Positions 43,635-54,073 of a stretch of 64,000 nucleotides of DNA are shown piece by piece. The stretch is from contig JAAEAF010014931.1 of the NCBI GenBank assembly GCA_011037195.1, positions 1-64,000 of the forward strand, written 5' to 3'. Numbering within the stretch: the stretch's first letter is position 1; each line of letters starts with the position of its first letter. Below the pieces are notes generated by a model. It searched no databases. It was not told where the DNA came from and saw only the letters and a list, made by a program, of their open reading frames with translations. Both the position numbers and the translations under genes were made by a program. The DNA is from Triatoma infestans. Its lineage: Eukaryota > Arthropoda > Insecta > Hemiptera > Reduviidae.

Positions 43635-45239
43635 CGCAGTCGCCGCTTTGCTTTCTCCAGAGCTTCCCTGAACACCCTACATCTTCCCGAGCCTGAAGCG
43701 TGGGCTAGTGTCTCTTGTTCAGAGCTTTTTTCCGCACAAAGAAGGCAGCACTCTTTAGCTGTACATTCTTTCGCCTTATGCCCTGCCCCTCCACATTTAT
43801 AGCAAAGACAACTTCGATCAGGCCCATCACATGTCCTGGCTACGTGACCGTAATCAAGACATCTAAAGCAGCGAGGAACAACAACTCTTTGTCTGACTCT
43901 ACAGAATGCCCACACAATCTTAATTCTTCCTTGCTTTAGCAGTGCTGCAGCTGCCTTCTCCCCCAACTGGACTATCGCTAGTCTTTGTTCTCTTGCATCA
44001 GGGGGTGTAATGGTAACTCTCATTTCACCAATCTCCGCGATATCTCTCTTAAGAGCCTGTTCAACATCTTCCTTATTCGTGAGGCAGTCCAGATCTCTGA
44101 TCTCAACCGAGTCCTAGGGATTAGGCACCTAACCGATGCCATATCCCCAAAATCGAAGTAAGTACAGCCCCAAACTGCTCTGGATTTTCTGTCTTTCTTC
44201 CTAGCTCTAGTAAAACTTGACCATCTTTAGTCTGCCTGATTGATTTAATTTCAGCCCCAGCCTCTTCAGGCTGGACCTTGTCCTTTATACTGCGCAGTAC
44301 TTGGGCATAGGACATATTTTCCCCCGGCTTGATGCTAAGGGCAGAGTACCGAGCTCCAAGTGGTTTTCCCTTCTCTGTATTTTCCCTGCTTGTCGGGGAA
44401 GACTGCGGGAGCTTATCCTTCTTCTTTTTATTTTTTGGTCCAACCCGTTGCCATTCAGTTACTTCTTCTTCCTTATTAATACCAGTCAGCATCTCGTTCT
44501 TCGTTTCACTGTCCTTCCTCTTTTCTACAGCTCTGAGCTCTTCTTCTGGCCTCTTTTCTACCTTCCTAACCTGCTCAGGTGCAGTCTTCTGCAGCTGCGG
44601 AGGTGAGCTTCCCGGCCTTTTTCTTGTTCTAGATTCTACTGAGAGAATCTCATCCAACCTTCGTCAGGTTTTCCGTCTACTTCGAATATCTAGCAGAAAA
44701 TCCTCTAGCCTTGGGAGACCTTTTTTAATTGTAGCGTTTACATTCGGCTGCCGCTTGACTGCCACCCGCATATTTGATATTTCTTCTAAGCAGCTCTCGA
44801 GCAGAGCATCTTCTCTTTCCTGCTCCTCTCTAATTTGAGCTCTTAGAGCCTCCATAGACTGCCTCACTCTTGCTCCCTTTTCTAAGGTTTTTAACCTTAT
44901 TTCTTCTGGATTATTCTGCACCTTAATTAGGTGAGGGTTCGGTGGAGTTATAGGTGGGGTTCTTCTAATCTTAGAGCTCTTTTGAAAAGGGATCTCCATT
45001 CCAGATCTAACTTCCAATTCACACCCTGTCTTCGTTCCTAAATGTGGAGAACCATCTAACCTTCCAACCTTCCTAACTCTTGTCGCATTAGATGCTACAG
45101 AACCCAAGTGATCCACTCCTGTAGCACTGCAGTCGCTTGATGACGACGCCCCGGAGCCTGCTTGCGCATTCCTGACGGCCGCCGGTACTGGGGATCTTCC
45201 CCCCTGCACCGTATAGTTATTCTTAGAATTTTCCCTCAT
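43631..45239 (-). pseudogene. R1-type ORF1 (Gag-like, zinc knuckles)
   Basis: Three open pieces: 44664-45239 (proline/serine-rich N-terminus then a charged segment EEQEREDALLESCLEEISNM, probable coiled coil), 44121-44657 (charged; KKKKDK basic patch), and 43631-44023 with three zinc knuckles: CFRCLDYGHVARTC, CYKCGGAGHKAKEC and a third CCLLC...H...C. This is the layout of R1-clade ORF1, the nucleic-acid-binding coat of the RNP. Frameshifts lie near 44660 and 44070. Stop and ORF2 start overlap (ATGA-type), consistent with coupled translation in the clade. Confidence 0.87.
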
Positions 45240-45555
45240 TTTCTCCCATAGACGGTTTTCTGTCGGGGTAGCCTTGCCTTAGCTTTTTATACCTACAGCC
45301 AGGTGGGAAAAGTAAAAAATAGGATAGGGTGGGAAAGGGAAGGAGGAACGGGAAAAGAGAGGTTAGGGCAGGGAAGATAAACTAATAATAATAACAATAA
45401 TAAAGATGGAAAGGACGGAGATAAGAAAAGAAAGGAAAAGGTATCCGGTCAACGGTCAGTTGCCCCTTTAGACGCCTCTTACGTCAAGCGGGAGACACTG
45501 TGGACCTATTCTACCCCCGGAACCACAGGGGGAAATAATAATAATAATAATAATA

Positions 45556-45850
45556 ATTTTTTTTTTTCGAGGGGTGAAATGCGTTTACGACGCAGAGACT
45601 CTGCTGTGCCGGACTCCTAAAATAGACTACCGGCTAAAACACCCCCCTGCTGCTAGACCTAGTCTGGATTCACTGGTGACCAGCATTACATCAGAACTAG
45701 GCCTCGTGTCTTTACTCATTGAGTATCTCCTTCGGAAGGATACTCCGATCCTTAGCCTTCCTTCGGAAGGATTCTCCTTAGCCTTGTTGAGAGCTAGCTA
45801 AGGATGGTGAAGCTGGCTGGTGATGTTGCAAGCTAGCGATAATGATGTCT
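45556..45850 (-). other. Probable 3' end of another non-LTR element
   Basis: On minus the segment ends GTAAACGCATTTCACCCCTC then a run of eleven or more A (poly-T at 45556-45567 on plus), directly before a TTA microsatellite and the 5' UTR of the R1 element. Contains two copies of the self-complementary CCTTCGGAAGG (near 45730 and 45760). A 75-codon plus frame here has no known family. I read it as 3' UTR plus poly-A of a second element in head-to-tail order; family not proven. Confidence 0.4.
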
Positions 45851-47310
45851 TCTTGTGTCATATATAAAAAAACGAAGGAGAGAGAAGGAGAGAATGAATT
45901 CATGAGTTCGTAGTCCATGGCAGTAATTCAAAAAATATACAATTATCATGAAAAATATTTAGCTTAAATCGAGTATTTAAAATAATCAGATAATGAAGAT
46001 GTCTTCAGTTTGTAAGAAAAAATATTGACAAAAATATTGAAAAATTATAAAATTAAATTGTTTTCTTTTATGTCTGAATCGTTAACATTGAAAATCATTA
46101 AAAATATACTTCAGTAAAAAATATTTACAGTTTTATGTTAAATTGGTGCTTAACATTGAAAAAAGGCGAAAAAAAGTTCAAAGTTAAATTAATAGTCTAC
46201 ATTGATAAAATTGAAAATCATGAACAATAAAATATAGTTTAAATATTTACAGTTTAAGTTAATTTAATTACTTAACATTGAAGATATGATGATTTCATAG
46301 TTGTAATTAACATTGAAAAAGAGAAAAAAATGTAATACAATATTCATTTAACATTATTATGACCAGTGATTAAAATTAACTTTTTTTCTCTCTCTTTTTT
46401 TTTTATATATATACAATACGATCCATCTAGGAGTAATAATTACATTTGCGTGTGTATTTTGTATAATTAATAAAATATTGGAAAATAAGGATTAAAAAGG
46501 TAATGTTAAAAAATATAAGGTTAATAAAAATGAAAATATTCAAAGAAGAGAAGTAAAGAAAAGAAGTCAAGGATAGTAGATAAATATTAAATAGTAATTA
46601 ATAATAAAATGTATGTAAACATTAATGATATTTATGAATGGATAGTAAGTTAATAATAAAATTTAGTAAAAGTTGGTTCTGAAGATATGGAATTTGTATA
46701 TTCATGATATCATTGTTTTGTTTATTGTTTTGTTGATATTGTATTATTTTAATTTATTATTAATAATAGATTTTATAGTTATTGCTTATGATTATAATCT
46801 AAAGCTAAGCGAGCAGGAATAAGGAATGATTGCGCAATTTCGTGGGAAGGAAGCGATCGCAATGTTCCGGAAATGAGCTCATACGATGTGTGCACATATA
46901 TACTTTAAATATGGAACGATATCTGCAGATTTCGTAGTATTGTTTTAATTGTTTAACATTCCTTTCGAAGTTGGTTTGAAGTTGCTAAAAGGTCGTGAGG
47001 AAAAAGAGTACATTGTTTAAACATATTTCAAGATTAAAGAATTCATTTGTTTTCATTCATTAAGGAAAAATATACTTAGTTATAAAAATAAGTTGAATGA
47101 AATAAACGGTTTGATAGTTCTAAAGCTAGAGAGAGAAAGAAAATATATCATTATTTAATAACTTTCACCATGGATAAAATGATTTGAAAAGATCGTCACA
47201 ATACATGGCTATAAATATTAATATAAATACTATAAGGGACGTAGACAATCACAGTTCAAATACCGACATATAAAGCAATTAATTTTTAAAGATCAAATAT
47301 TAAATGTAAG
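45851..47310. other. AT-rich non-coding stretch
   Basis: Very AT-rich with many GAAAAT/AACATTGAA motifs repeated loosely (ACATTGAAAA at about 46090, 46150, 46200, 46275). No gene. May include flank or 3' remains of the gypsy element, whose 3' LTR I could not find. Confidence 0.4.
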
Positions 47311-47960
47311 GGATTTTACCTGGTACAGAAAAGAATTAGCAGGTCAGTTACCTGAATAGAATTCGGCTCGCTTGTTTGTAGAGAGAACCTTTGTACGTTC
47401 TATTCATTGTCACTGGTATCTGGCAAAGTACAGTGAAAGGTTTCCACATTGTTTCTGACCTAAAAACTTTTTATAAATTTGGAAATTCATTATAAACTTG
47501 ACCTCGTTTGTATTGTGTAGACAATCACTTCTTGTAAATGGTTGGAAAGGCCATTGGTTGAATAGATTTCGGCTTGTCTGTGGGGTCGTTAGCTTAATTT
47601 CTTTGTCTTGAGGCTGTCTTGAAGTTGAATATTCTGGTGTCTGGGAAAAACATCTGTACAGTGAAAGTCACATTGTTCTGTTTCTTTGACCTAAAATTTC
47701 TCATAAATTGTTAAGTCAATTAATTTTTACCGCCTTTGAATTTCTGAAACATGTGTTACAGATATGAAATTGTGCCATACATGAAAGAATTTGACCTGGA
47801 ACATTAATAGAAAGATTTAGGTAAATACAATTATTGTAATAAAAAAAATAGAATGTATTATTTATAAAAATGTTTGAAGATATCTCTTCGCGATCTGAAA
47901 ATAAAATTGAATAATTAAAATGTTTAAATAATTTGTTGAAATCTTTGCGTGACCTGAAAT
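47311..47960 (-). repeat. Diverged repeat units with a YAGGTCA motif
   Basis: On minus, units start TTTCAGGTCAC, TTCCAGGTCAAA, TTTTAGGTCAAAG, TTTTAGGTCAGAA and ACCAGGTAAAA at uneven spacing (about 110-240 bp). Two neighbouring units share TTTCACTGTAC, CCAGA.ACCAG and CTATTCA. Diverged tandem repeats, perhaps the 3' non-coding region of the gypsy element. Confidence 0.45.
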
Positions 47961-48982
47961 TCCATAAATATTTATTGGATTGTATTTATTAATAATAAAA
48001 ATGATATTATTCTACCACACTGAAGATAAGTTTTTTTGTTTGAAATAGGTTTTAATTCAATTTAGAATCTAGAATTTTGAATTTTAGAAATTTTCCTTGG
48101 ACTAGACAAGAATGAAATTCTCTCCTCCCAACACCAGGAAATTTATTTAAATTTTTTGAGAAAGTGCAAAATTTGTTTTATATTTTTCTTGGCCGTAGAT
48201 TCATGGCGTGCGATTTTGATTTGCCTCTAATGTGGGCCTTTTTCAGCTTGCTGAGGTGTACCAATTTTTTTCTCATTGTTATTGAGAGTTATAGAAGCTG
48301 TGTGGTTGGGAAATACTTTATAGATTTGATAAGGGCCATGATATTTCTTTATAAATTTTCCCGTGGATGTAAATGATTTTAAATAAACGTGGTCACCTAC
48401 ACTTAGTTTTTCTTTTGAAATATTTTTGTTATAATATTTTTCTCTTCTTAATTTGGCTTTTTCATTATTTGATTTGACCTGTTTCCTAACTTGTTGTATT
48501 TTATCGTAAAGACATTTGGTGTGAATATTGAAATTTTGTAAATTTTTCTCCTGATAATTCAGAATCCAGGGAAACTGAAATTTTGTTCCAAAAACGATTT
48601 CATGGGGAGTATAATTTGTGGAAATGTTTTTGGTGGAATTGTGAGCTGTTTTCACTAATGATAGATATTTGTGCCACTTTTTATCAGTTTGCACATAGTG
48701 GGATAAATTGTTCGCGATGTCTCTGTACACACGTTCTAAACGACCATTCGAGGCAGTGTGATAAGGGGTTGTGCATACTTTCTTGATTTTTAATAGCTCA
48801 CAGATCTGGAGTATAATTGTTGATGTGAAGTTGGTACCCAGATCTGTAAGAAGATATTTAGGCGTACCGTATCTGGTAAATATATCATTAACCAGAATCT
48901 GTGCAATTGTTTCTGCTTTTTGGTTCGTCATGGGAAACATCTGCAAATAGCGAGAATATTGACAGATTATCGTTAGTATATA

Positions 48983-51287
48983 CAGTCGAACTTCTATATA
49001 ACGAAGTCGCTAAATCCTGAAAAAAAATTCGCTATAGAGAAATTTCGTTATAGGGAAATAACACCTTTTACTGGCATTGCTTTAATGTACATACATACTT
49101 TTTATTATACATATTTATGTACAACTACATCTATTTTACATATACATTACATATGTATAGAAATAAGACCTAGTCAACTTAAATAATTATTATGTACATA
49201 TGTATTACGTTTTGTTAAAAAAGTCTGTAATTTTTTGTTGCACAGAATAATTATAACACGTTCTTTCTTCAAAATAGGCTTCACACTTATTGAGAGCATT
49301 AAAAATGTTTTCAGGTACATTTTCGTAATATTGCAATCCGCTGCGAAGAGTTTGAAATGCTTTAATCATTTCTTCGTTGGATGGTTTTTTAGCGGGTTCT
49401 TCAACATCGTCTTCTTCTACGTCTTCGATAGTTTGACCGGTCTGGTTGTTTTCTAACGTTTCTAAAATTTCTTCATTGGTAGGATATTCAGTGGTAATTA
49501 AATCGTCATCAACCTCGAGATAATCGCTTAACATAATATCGGTAGTAATTTTATTTAATTGGCATAATTCTCCCCACGATTTCTGTAGGTCGGAAAGTGG
49601 AATCTCGTTTAAATCCTGCTTTAGAAAAACAATTTCTTACAGTCATCTCAGTTACTTCATAAGTCCATACTTTTGTTAATTCTGAAATGCATTGCCTTAA
49701 ATCGGTGATTTTGTCAGGCATGTTGTTTTCATTTCCATTAACCATCCTCATTAAAACTCTCTTCCGATAATGGAATTTAAGGTTTTTGATGATTCCTTGA
49801 TCCATTGGCTGCAGTTTAGAGGTTAAATTCGGAGGGAAAAAAAACAGTTCGGTATTTTTAAGTTTCCCTGCGACTGCAGAAGGATGGGATGGGCAGTTAT
49901 CCACAATTAAAGCGATTTTCCTATGTTGTCTCATCATTTGCTTATCCAGTTTTAATAACCACTCTTCCAAAATTTGGCCAGTCATCCACGCTTTCTTGTT
50001 AAAGTAATAATCCACTTCAAGCGATTTGGTCCCTTTGAAACAACGTGGATTTTTACTTTTACCGATTACTAGCGGGTTAAGCTTTTCGCTTCCTGTCATG
50101 TTCGCTCCTAATAAGACGGTAATTTTTTCTTTGCTCTGCTTTCCGCCGAAGCATCTATCATTTTTGAAAGCGAGCGTTCTATTGGGGGTACACTTGAAAA
50201 ATAATCCAGTTTCGTCTGCATTGAAAATGTCTTTTGCCTCGTACTTTTCCAGAATCCTCTTCAATGTTCCAATCTTCCATTGATTACAATCTTCTTCACT
50301 AATAACCGCACTTTCACCACAAATCACTTTTTCAGCAATGCCGTGCCTTTTTTTAATTTTATCCAGCCAGGTAGTGCTTGCTTGGAAATTTGTATATCCA
50401 AGCGATTGTGCAAATTTTAACGCCTTTTTTTTAATTAATGGTCCCGATATTTGCAAGTTTTTATCGCGAATTAAATGCACCCACTTCAAAACTGCTTCAT
50501 CTAAATCGTCGTAAACGCAGGCTCTAGCACGTTTCGCTGAAGGTTTTCCACCATCGGCTGATTCAAAATTGATTCGCGATCTTTTAATATTGTTGATAAA
50601 CTACTCGCAGGAATTCCGAACTTTGCCGCAATGTCTTTCTTTTTTGCACCTTTATCAATTTCCTGCAGCACGTTAACTTTGTCACTAATGCTTAAACACT
50701 TTCGCTTTGACATTTTCTGTAATTCACTAGAACTGTTCGCTCTAAAAACTGAAGTTAAAATGAAAATTTGCAATGCAAGTTTTCAACTTTATATGCTGGG
50801 TGTTCCTACAACCCTAATTAGGAAATTCCTTTTAAAACTTAGGTCGGTAAACAGTAAAGGAATAAAAGGAATATCAAGGAAGGATTAAATCCTAATTGGT
50901 AATTTTTATTAGAACTTTCACTTCCTTTGCATTCAATAAAAGGATTTAATGTTTAGATGCTTAAAAGGAGGAAATGCAGGATTACATTCTATTCTTAGAA
51001 GTTTTGAATTTTGTAAATGGATTTGATTTTTAAATAACACCCCTTTGAAGATGTCTTTAATTTCTGATTTTATCAATACCAAATGCATAAGCATGTATTT
51101 AATGATTGGTATATATTTACCATAAAACTTTTAGTTTGTCTTAAAAATTTCGTTGTATAGAAATTTAACTTCGTTATTTAGAAACAGTTTTATGTGTAGT
51201 TTTGACTCAAAAAGCAGTGTACATTGCAAAAGTTCGTTATATAGAAAAATTTGTTATATAGAAGTTCGTAATATGGAAGTTTGACTG
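48983..51287 (-). mobile_element. pogo/Tigger DNA transposon, complete ends
   Basis: 2305 bp. Terminal inverted repeats CAGTCGAACTTCTATATAAC at 48983 and, reversed at the right, CAGTCAAACTTCCATATTAC ending at 51287, with TA duplicated on both sides (48981-48982, 51288-51289). Subterminal copies of TTCGTTATATAG follow inside both ends. It encodes one transposase on minus. TIR start CAGTC, TA target and transposase type all agree on pogo/Tigger. Confidence 0.93.
49205..50713 (-). pseudogene. pogo/Tigger transposase, two frameshifts
   Basis: Start taken at 50713 (MSKRKCLSISDKVNVL), the CENP-B-type N-terminal helix-turn-helix with KKKDIAAKFGIPASSLSTIL. A shift near 50555 leads to the 312-codon main block (49551-50489): DNA-binding second domain (YTNFQASTTWLDKIKKRHGI), then the catalytic DDE core with D92 in IFNADETGLFF, D197 in ALIVDNCPSHP and D230 in KLQPMDQGIIKNL, a DD32D spacing. 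A second shift near 49605 leads to the acidic C-terminal tail (49205-49534). Only two single-base shifts break a protein of about 500 residues; all catalytic residues are present. Otherwise little decayed. Confidence 0.9.
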
Positions 51288-51709
51288 TATTTATATTCTT
51301 CACCTGTATCGCCGTTGACAGATGCATCCAGTGGTCCAACTACGTCAACGGAAATAGCTTGCCAGACATTTTTGGGCTCACTGAATGTGCCTAAAGGTGG
51401 TTTATAGGCATCTTTTGTTTTTCTTGTGGCACAGTTATAGCAGGTCTGAACGTATTTTTGAACATCATTTGAGATGTTTGGCCAAGTGAATTGTGATTTT
51501 ATGCGTTCATACGTTTTCTGCCTACCATAATGCGCTGATAACGGATTGTCGTGATAAAGGCGTAGAACAGTATCACGCCACCCTGACGGTACTAGAATGC
51601 AATTGTCAGAGACTGTAATTAAGAGGTCTTAATCATTGAATTTGCAATTGTTTGAATTTTTTAATTGCTGACATTCTGGATCGCCAGCTTCTTGCTGAGC
51701 AATTTCAAG

Positions 51710-53436
51710 TAAATCAATTGTTGGATAATATTCGTCAACTGTCTGATCAGTACAGATGCAGCCTATATAACGGCTTAAAGCATCGCATGCGCGATACTTT
51801 TTCCAGATCTATGTTCAGTGTAAAAATCATATTCGCTTAATTTGAGCAACCATCTATATAATTTATAATGAGGGTCTTTTAAATTTTTGAGCCACTGTAG
51901 AGTCGAGTGGTCCGAAATTATTTTAAATTTGTAGCCGTAAATTATCTGACGTTACTGTTTGCAGCCAAAGAGAATAGCTAACAATTCTCTCTCTGTGGTA
52001 CAAAGTTTCGACTCAGTATCTGACAGAACTCGTGAAGAGAAAGCTATGGGACGCTCTTCACCATTTATGTGTTGGCTCAAAGTTGCTGATATGCCGACGT
52101 TGCTCGCATCCGTAGTTAAAATAAATTCATATTGATAATTGGGGTATGCCAGAACGGGTGGAGAAATTAATTTTTGTTTAAGAATTTGAAATGCCGATGT
52201 GCATTGGGGAGACCATACAAACTTAATATTTTTCTTTGTTAAATCCGTTAAGGGCTTGGCTATTATATATAAAAATATATATAAATTTGCGGTAGAAACC
52301 TACAAATCTTAAAAATGCCCTAACATCTTTTAATTTTTTCGGAATCGGATAGTTTTCTACTGCTTTTAGTTTGTCATGATCTGGAAAAATGCCTTTTTTG
52401 CTCAATGTGTAGCCCAAATATTTGGATTCTTCTTTGAAGAAGATACATTTATTTAGGTCTATACACAGATTGCCCTGCTGTAATTTTGTGAGAATTTTTG
52501 TGTGGATGTTAAGTGTTCATGAAATGTTTTGCCGTGAAAGATTAATATGTCGTCTATGAATGCATGGCACATGTCACCCGTGTATCCTGTTAAAATTTTG
52601 TCCATTTGTCTTTGGTAACAGGAACTTGCGTTCTTTAATCCGAATGGAAGAGTAAGGAATTTGTATGTACCGAATTGTGTGATGAATGTAGTTTTGTCTT
52701 GTGATGATTTGTCAAGTCTAATGGAATGAAATGCGTTTGATATGTCGAGTGTTGTGAAGTATGTTGTGTCATGTAATGTGGATAAAATGTATTGAATGTC
52801 TGGAAGAGGGTAAATTTTAGATGTGGTGATTGCGTTTAATTTACGCAGATCAACCACCTACCTATAGTGTTTGCGTAACTGGGTTATGTCGTTTGGATCG
52901 ACTTTTGTCTGATCCGCAGACTTCTTCTTAACCAGAATTACCGGATGAGCCCAGTTACTAATTCTCGGTTCAATTATTCCTCTATCCAGATTATCTTGTA
53001 TGAGAGCTTTTAGCATGGGAGCTTCTGAGTGAGATAGTTTATAAGGTCTACTGTGTACAGGCGAATGATTTTGCGTGTCTATGTGGTCTGTTATGTTTGT
53101 AAATTTTATTTTGTAGTCTTTATCATGTGTGAATATGTCATAAAATGGAAAGAATGTTTCAACAATTTTGTCTGCTTGTTGTGGAGAGAGATGAGTAAGT
53201 TTCTGGCGTAATTGTTGTTGAAAGGCTTGTAATTGTGTTTTTTCTTTGTGCGAAAGTTGTTGAATGTAATTTATGGTATGTTTGTGTGATGAATTTAGTA
53301 TCTCCGGGTTGTAATGAATGTGTGCGATTGGAAAATGTTTGGTGATGGAGATCTCATGGTGTGTGGTGTTTATTAGTGTAATTACACAAGCGTTATTATG
53401 TGGTTTCCACACACACAGAGTCAATTCCACACACAT
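51710..53436 (-). pseudogene. Gypsy pol: RT and RNase H
   Basis: 53436-52858 is open: CVITLINTTHHEISITKH (linker after protease) to PVHSRPYKLSHSEAPMLKAL and GIIEPRISNWAHPVILVKKK (RT start). 52857-52459 follows in another frame with VDLRKLNAI, YFTTLDISNAFHSIRL (motif A), FLTLPFGLKNASSCYQRQMD (motif B) and AFIDDILIF (motif C, IDD). Then YLGYTLSKKGIFPDHDKLKA and RAFLRFVGFYRKFI. RNase H (about 52230-51850): TTDASNVGISATLSQ, RPIAFSSRVLSDTESK, ISDHSTLQWL, to the integrase lead-in. Several shifts and stops. Order RT-RNase H-IN places it in Ty3/gypsy rather than copia. Confidence 0.88.
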
Positions 53437-53799
53437 CTAGTCGACGAGGAGGAGTGTGGGTTATTGTTTGTGCCATCTCTTATTTTAATAATAACTGGGG
53501 TAGATTCAGACTAAAGAAAAAACCTGATGTTTAATATAAATACTTTCTATTTGCACTAGAGTTTATTAAGAGTATTATTACAAGTTAGATAATATTATTA
53601 ACTTAGGTATAAAATACTTCTAATATTGCGAAGGAGGCTATTTACTGTAACAATAGTGGATGTGCAGTACTTTTAACTAATGTTCCTGCACATCCTAAAT
53701 GATCTAGAATAAATTTGACTTATAGCTAATGGGGTTGAAATACTTTTATAAACTTTCTTTCAATCCCTTGGTAAATAAAAACCTACGCTAAGCAATCAT

Positions 53800-53945
53800 G
53801 CTATCATTCTCGCCAATAAATACATTCAAACCAATAAAAAAACATTCACGCTAATAAATACATTCTCGCCTATAAGTACATTCAGATCAATAAAACACAT
53901 TCAAGCTAATAAATACATTCTCGCAAATAAATACATTCATACTAA
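53800..53945 (-). repeat. Minisatellite in the I element 3' region
   Basis: Units like AATAAATACATTCTCGCC and AATAAA-ACATTCACGCT repeat about seven times at 20-27 bp spacing. Its place between ORF2 and the presumed 3' end suggests a 3' UTR repeat. Confidence 0.75.
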
Positions 53946-54073
53946 TGATTCATTCATTCCACGCCTCACACAAGTACTCGATATTCCTTTCCCCTTTATA
54001 ATAATTAAACTAACCTAGTTGGATGAAGTACTTGATATTCCTTCACCCAGATTCACCTAACCTAACTACTAAC

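Larger units (their letters stand above)
41098..45535 (-). mobile_element. R1-type non-LTR retrotransposon, nearly complete but 3'-replaced
   Basis: 5' UTR (45535-45240, with CCACAGTGTCTCCCGCTTG and TAAGAGGCGTCTAAAGGGG on minus), ORF1 (45239-43631), then ORF2 (43634 onward) overlapping by 4 bp. ORF2 is cut about 200 codons before its expected end, where SINE tail sequence starts. GC content is clearly above the flanks. The 5' boundary is put at the TTA-repeat at 45536-45555. Confidence 0.85.
48140..51710 (-). pseudogene. Gypsy pol: integrase, split by pogo
   Basis: N-terminal zinc region and the first catalytic aspartate (VDVVGPLDASVNGD near 51350) lie right of the pogo insertion. On the left, a long open frame (48227-48946) continues with YGTPKYLLTDLGTNFTS (second aspartate), PYHTASNGRLERVYRD (catalytic glutamate), HEIVFGTKFQFPW, and a C-terminal SVGDHVYLKSFT / KYHGPYQIYKVF barrel. 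All three acidic residues of the DD35E triad are present. Stops occur in the right-hand part. The insertion is at a TA between the first and second catalytic residues. Confidence 0.85.

Noticed and set aside
44301..44838. Long plus-strand ORFs (101 and 169 codons)
   Set aside because: Antisense shadows of R1-type ORF1; serine/leucine-rich with no domain.
49590..49620. Programmed -1 frameshift at TTTAAAC in the pogo transposase
   Set aside because: The heptamer is not in the reading register needed for slippage; a simple base loss explains the shift.
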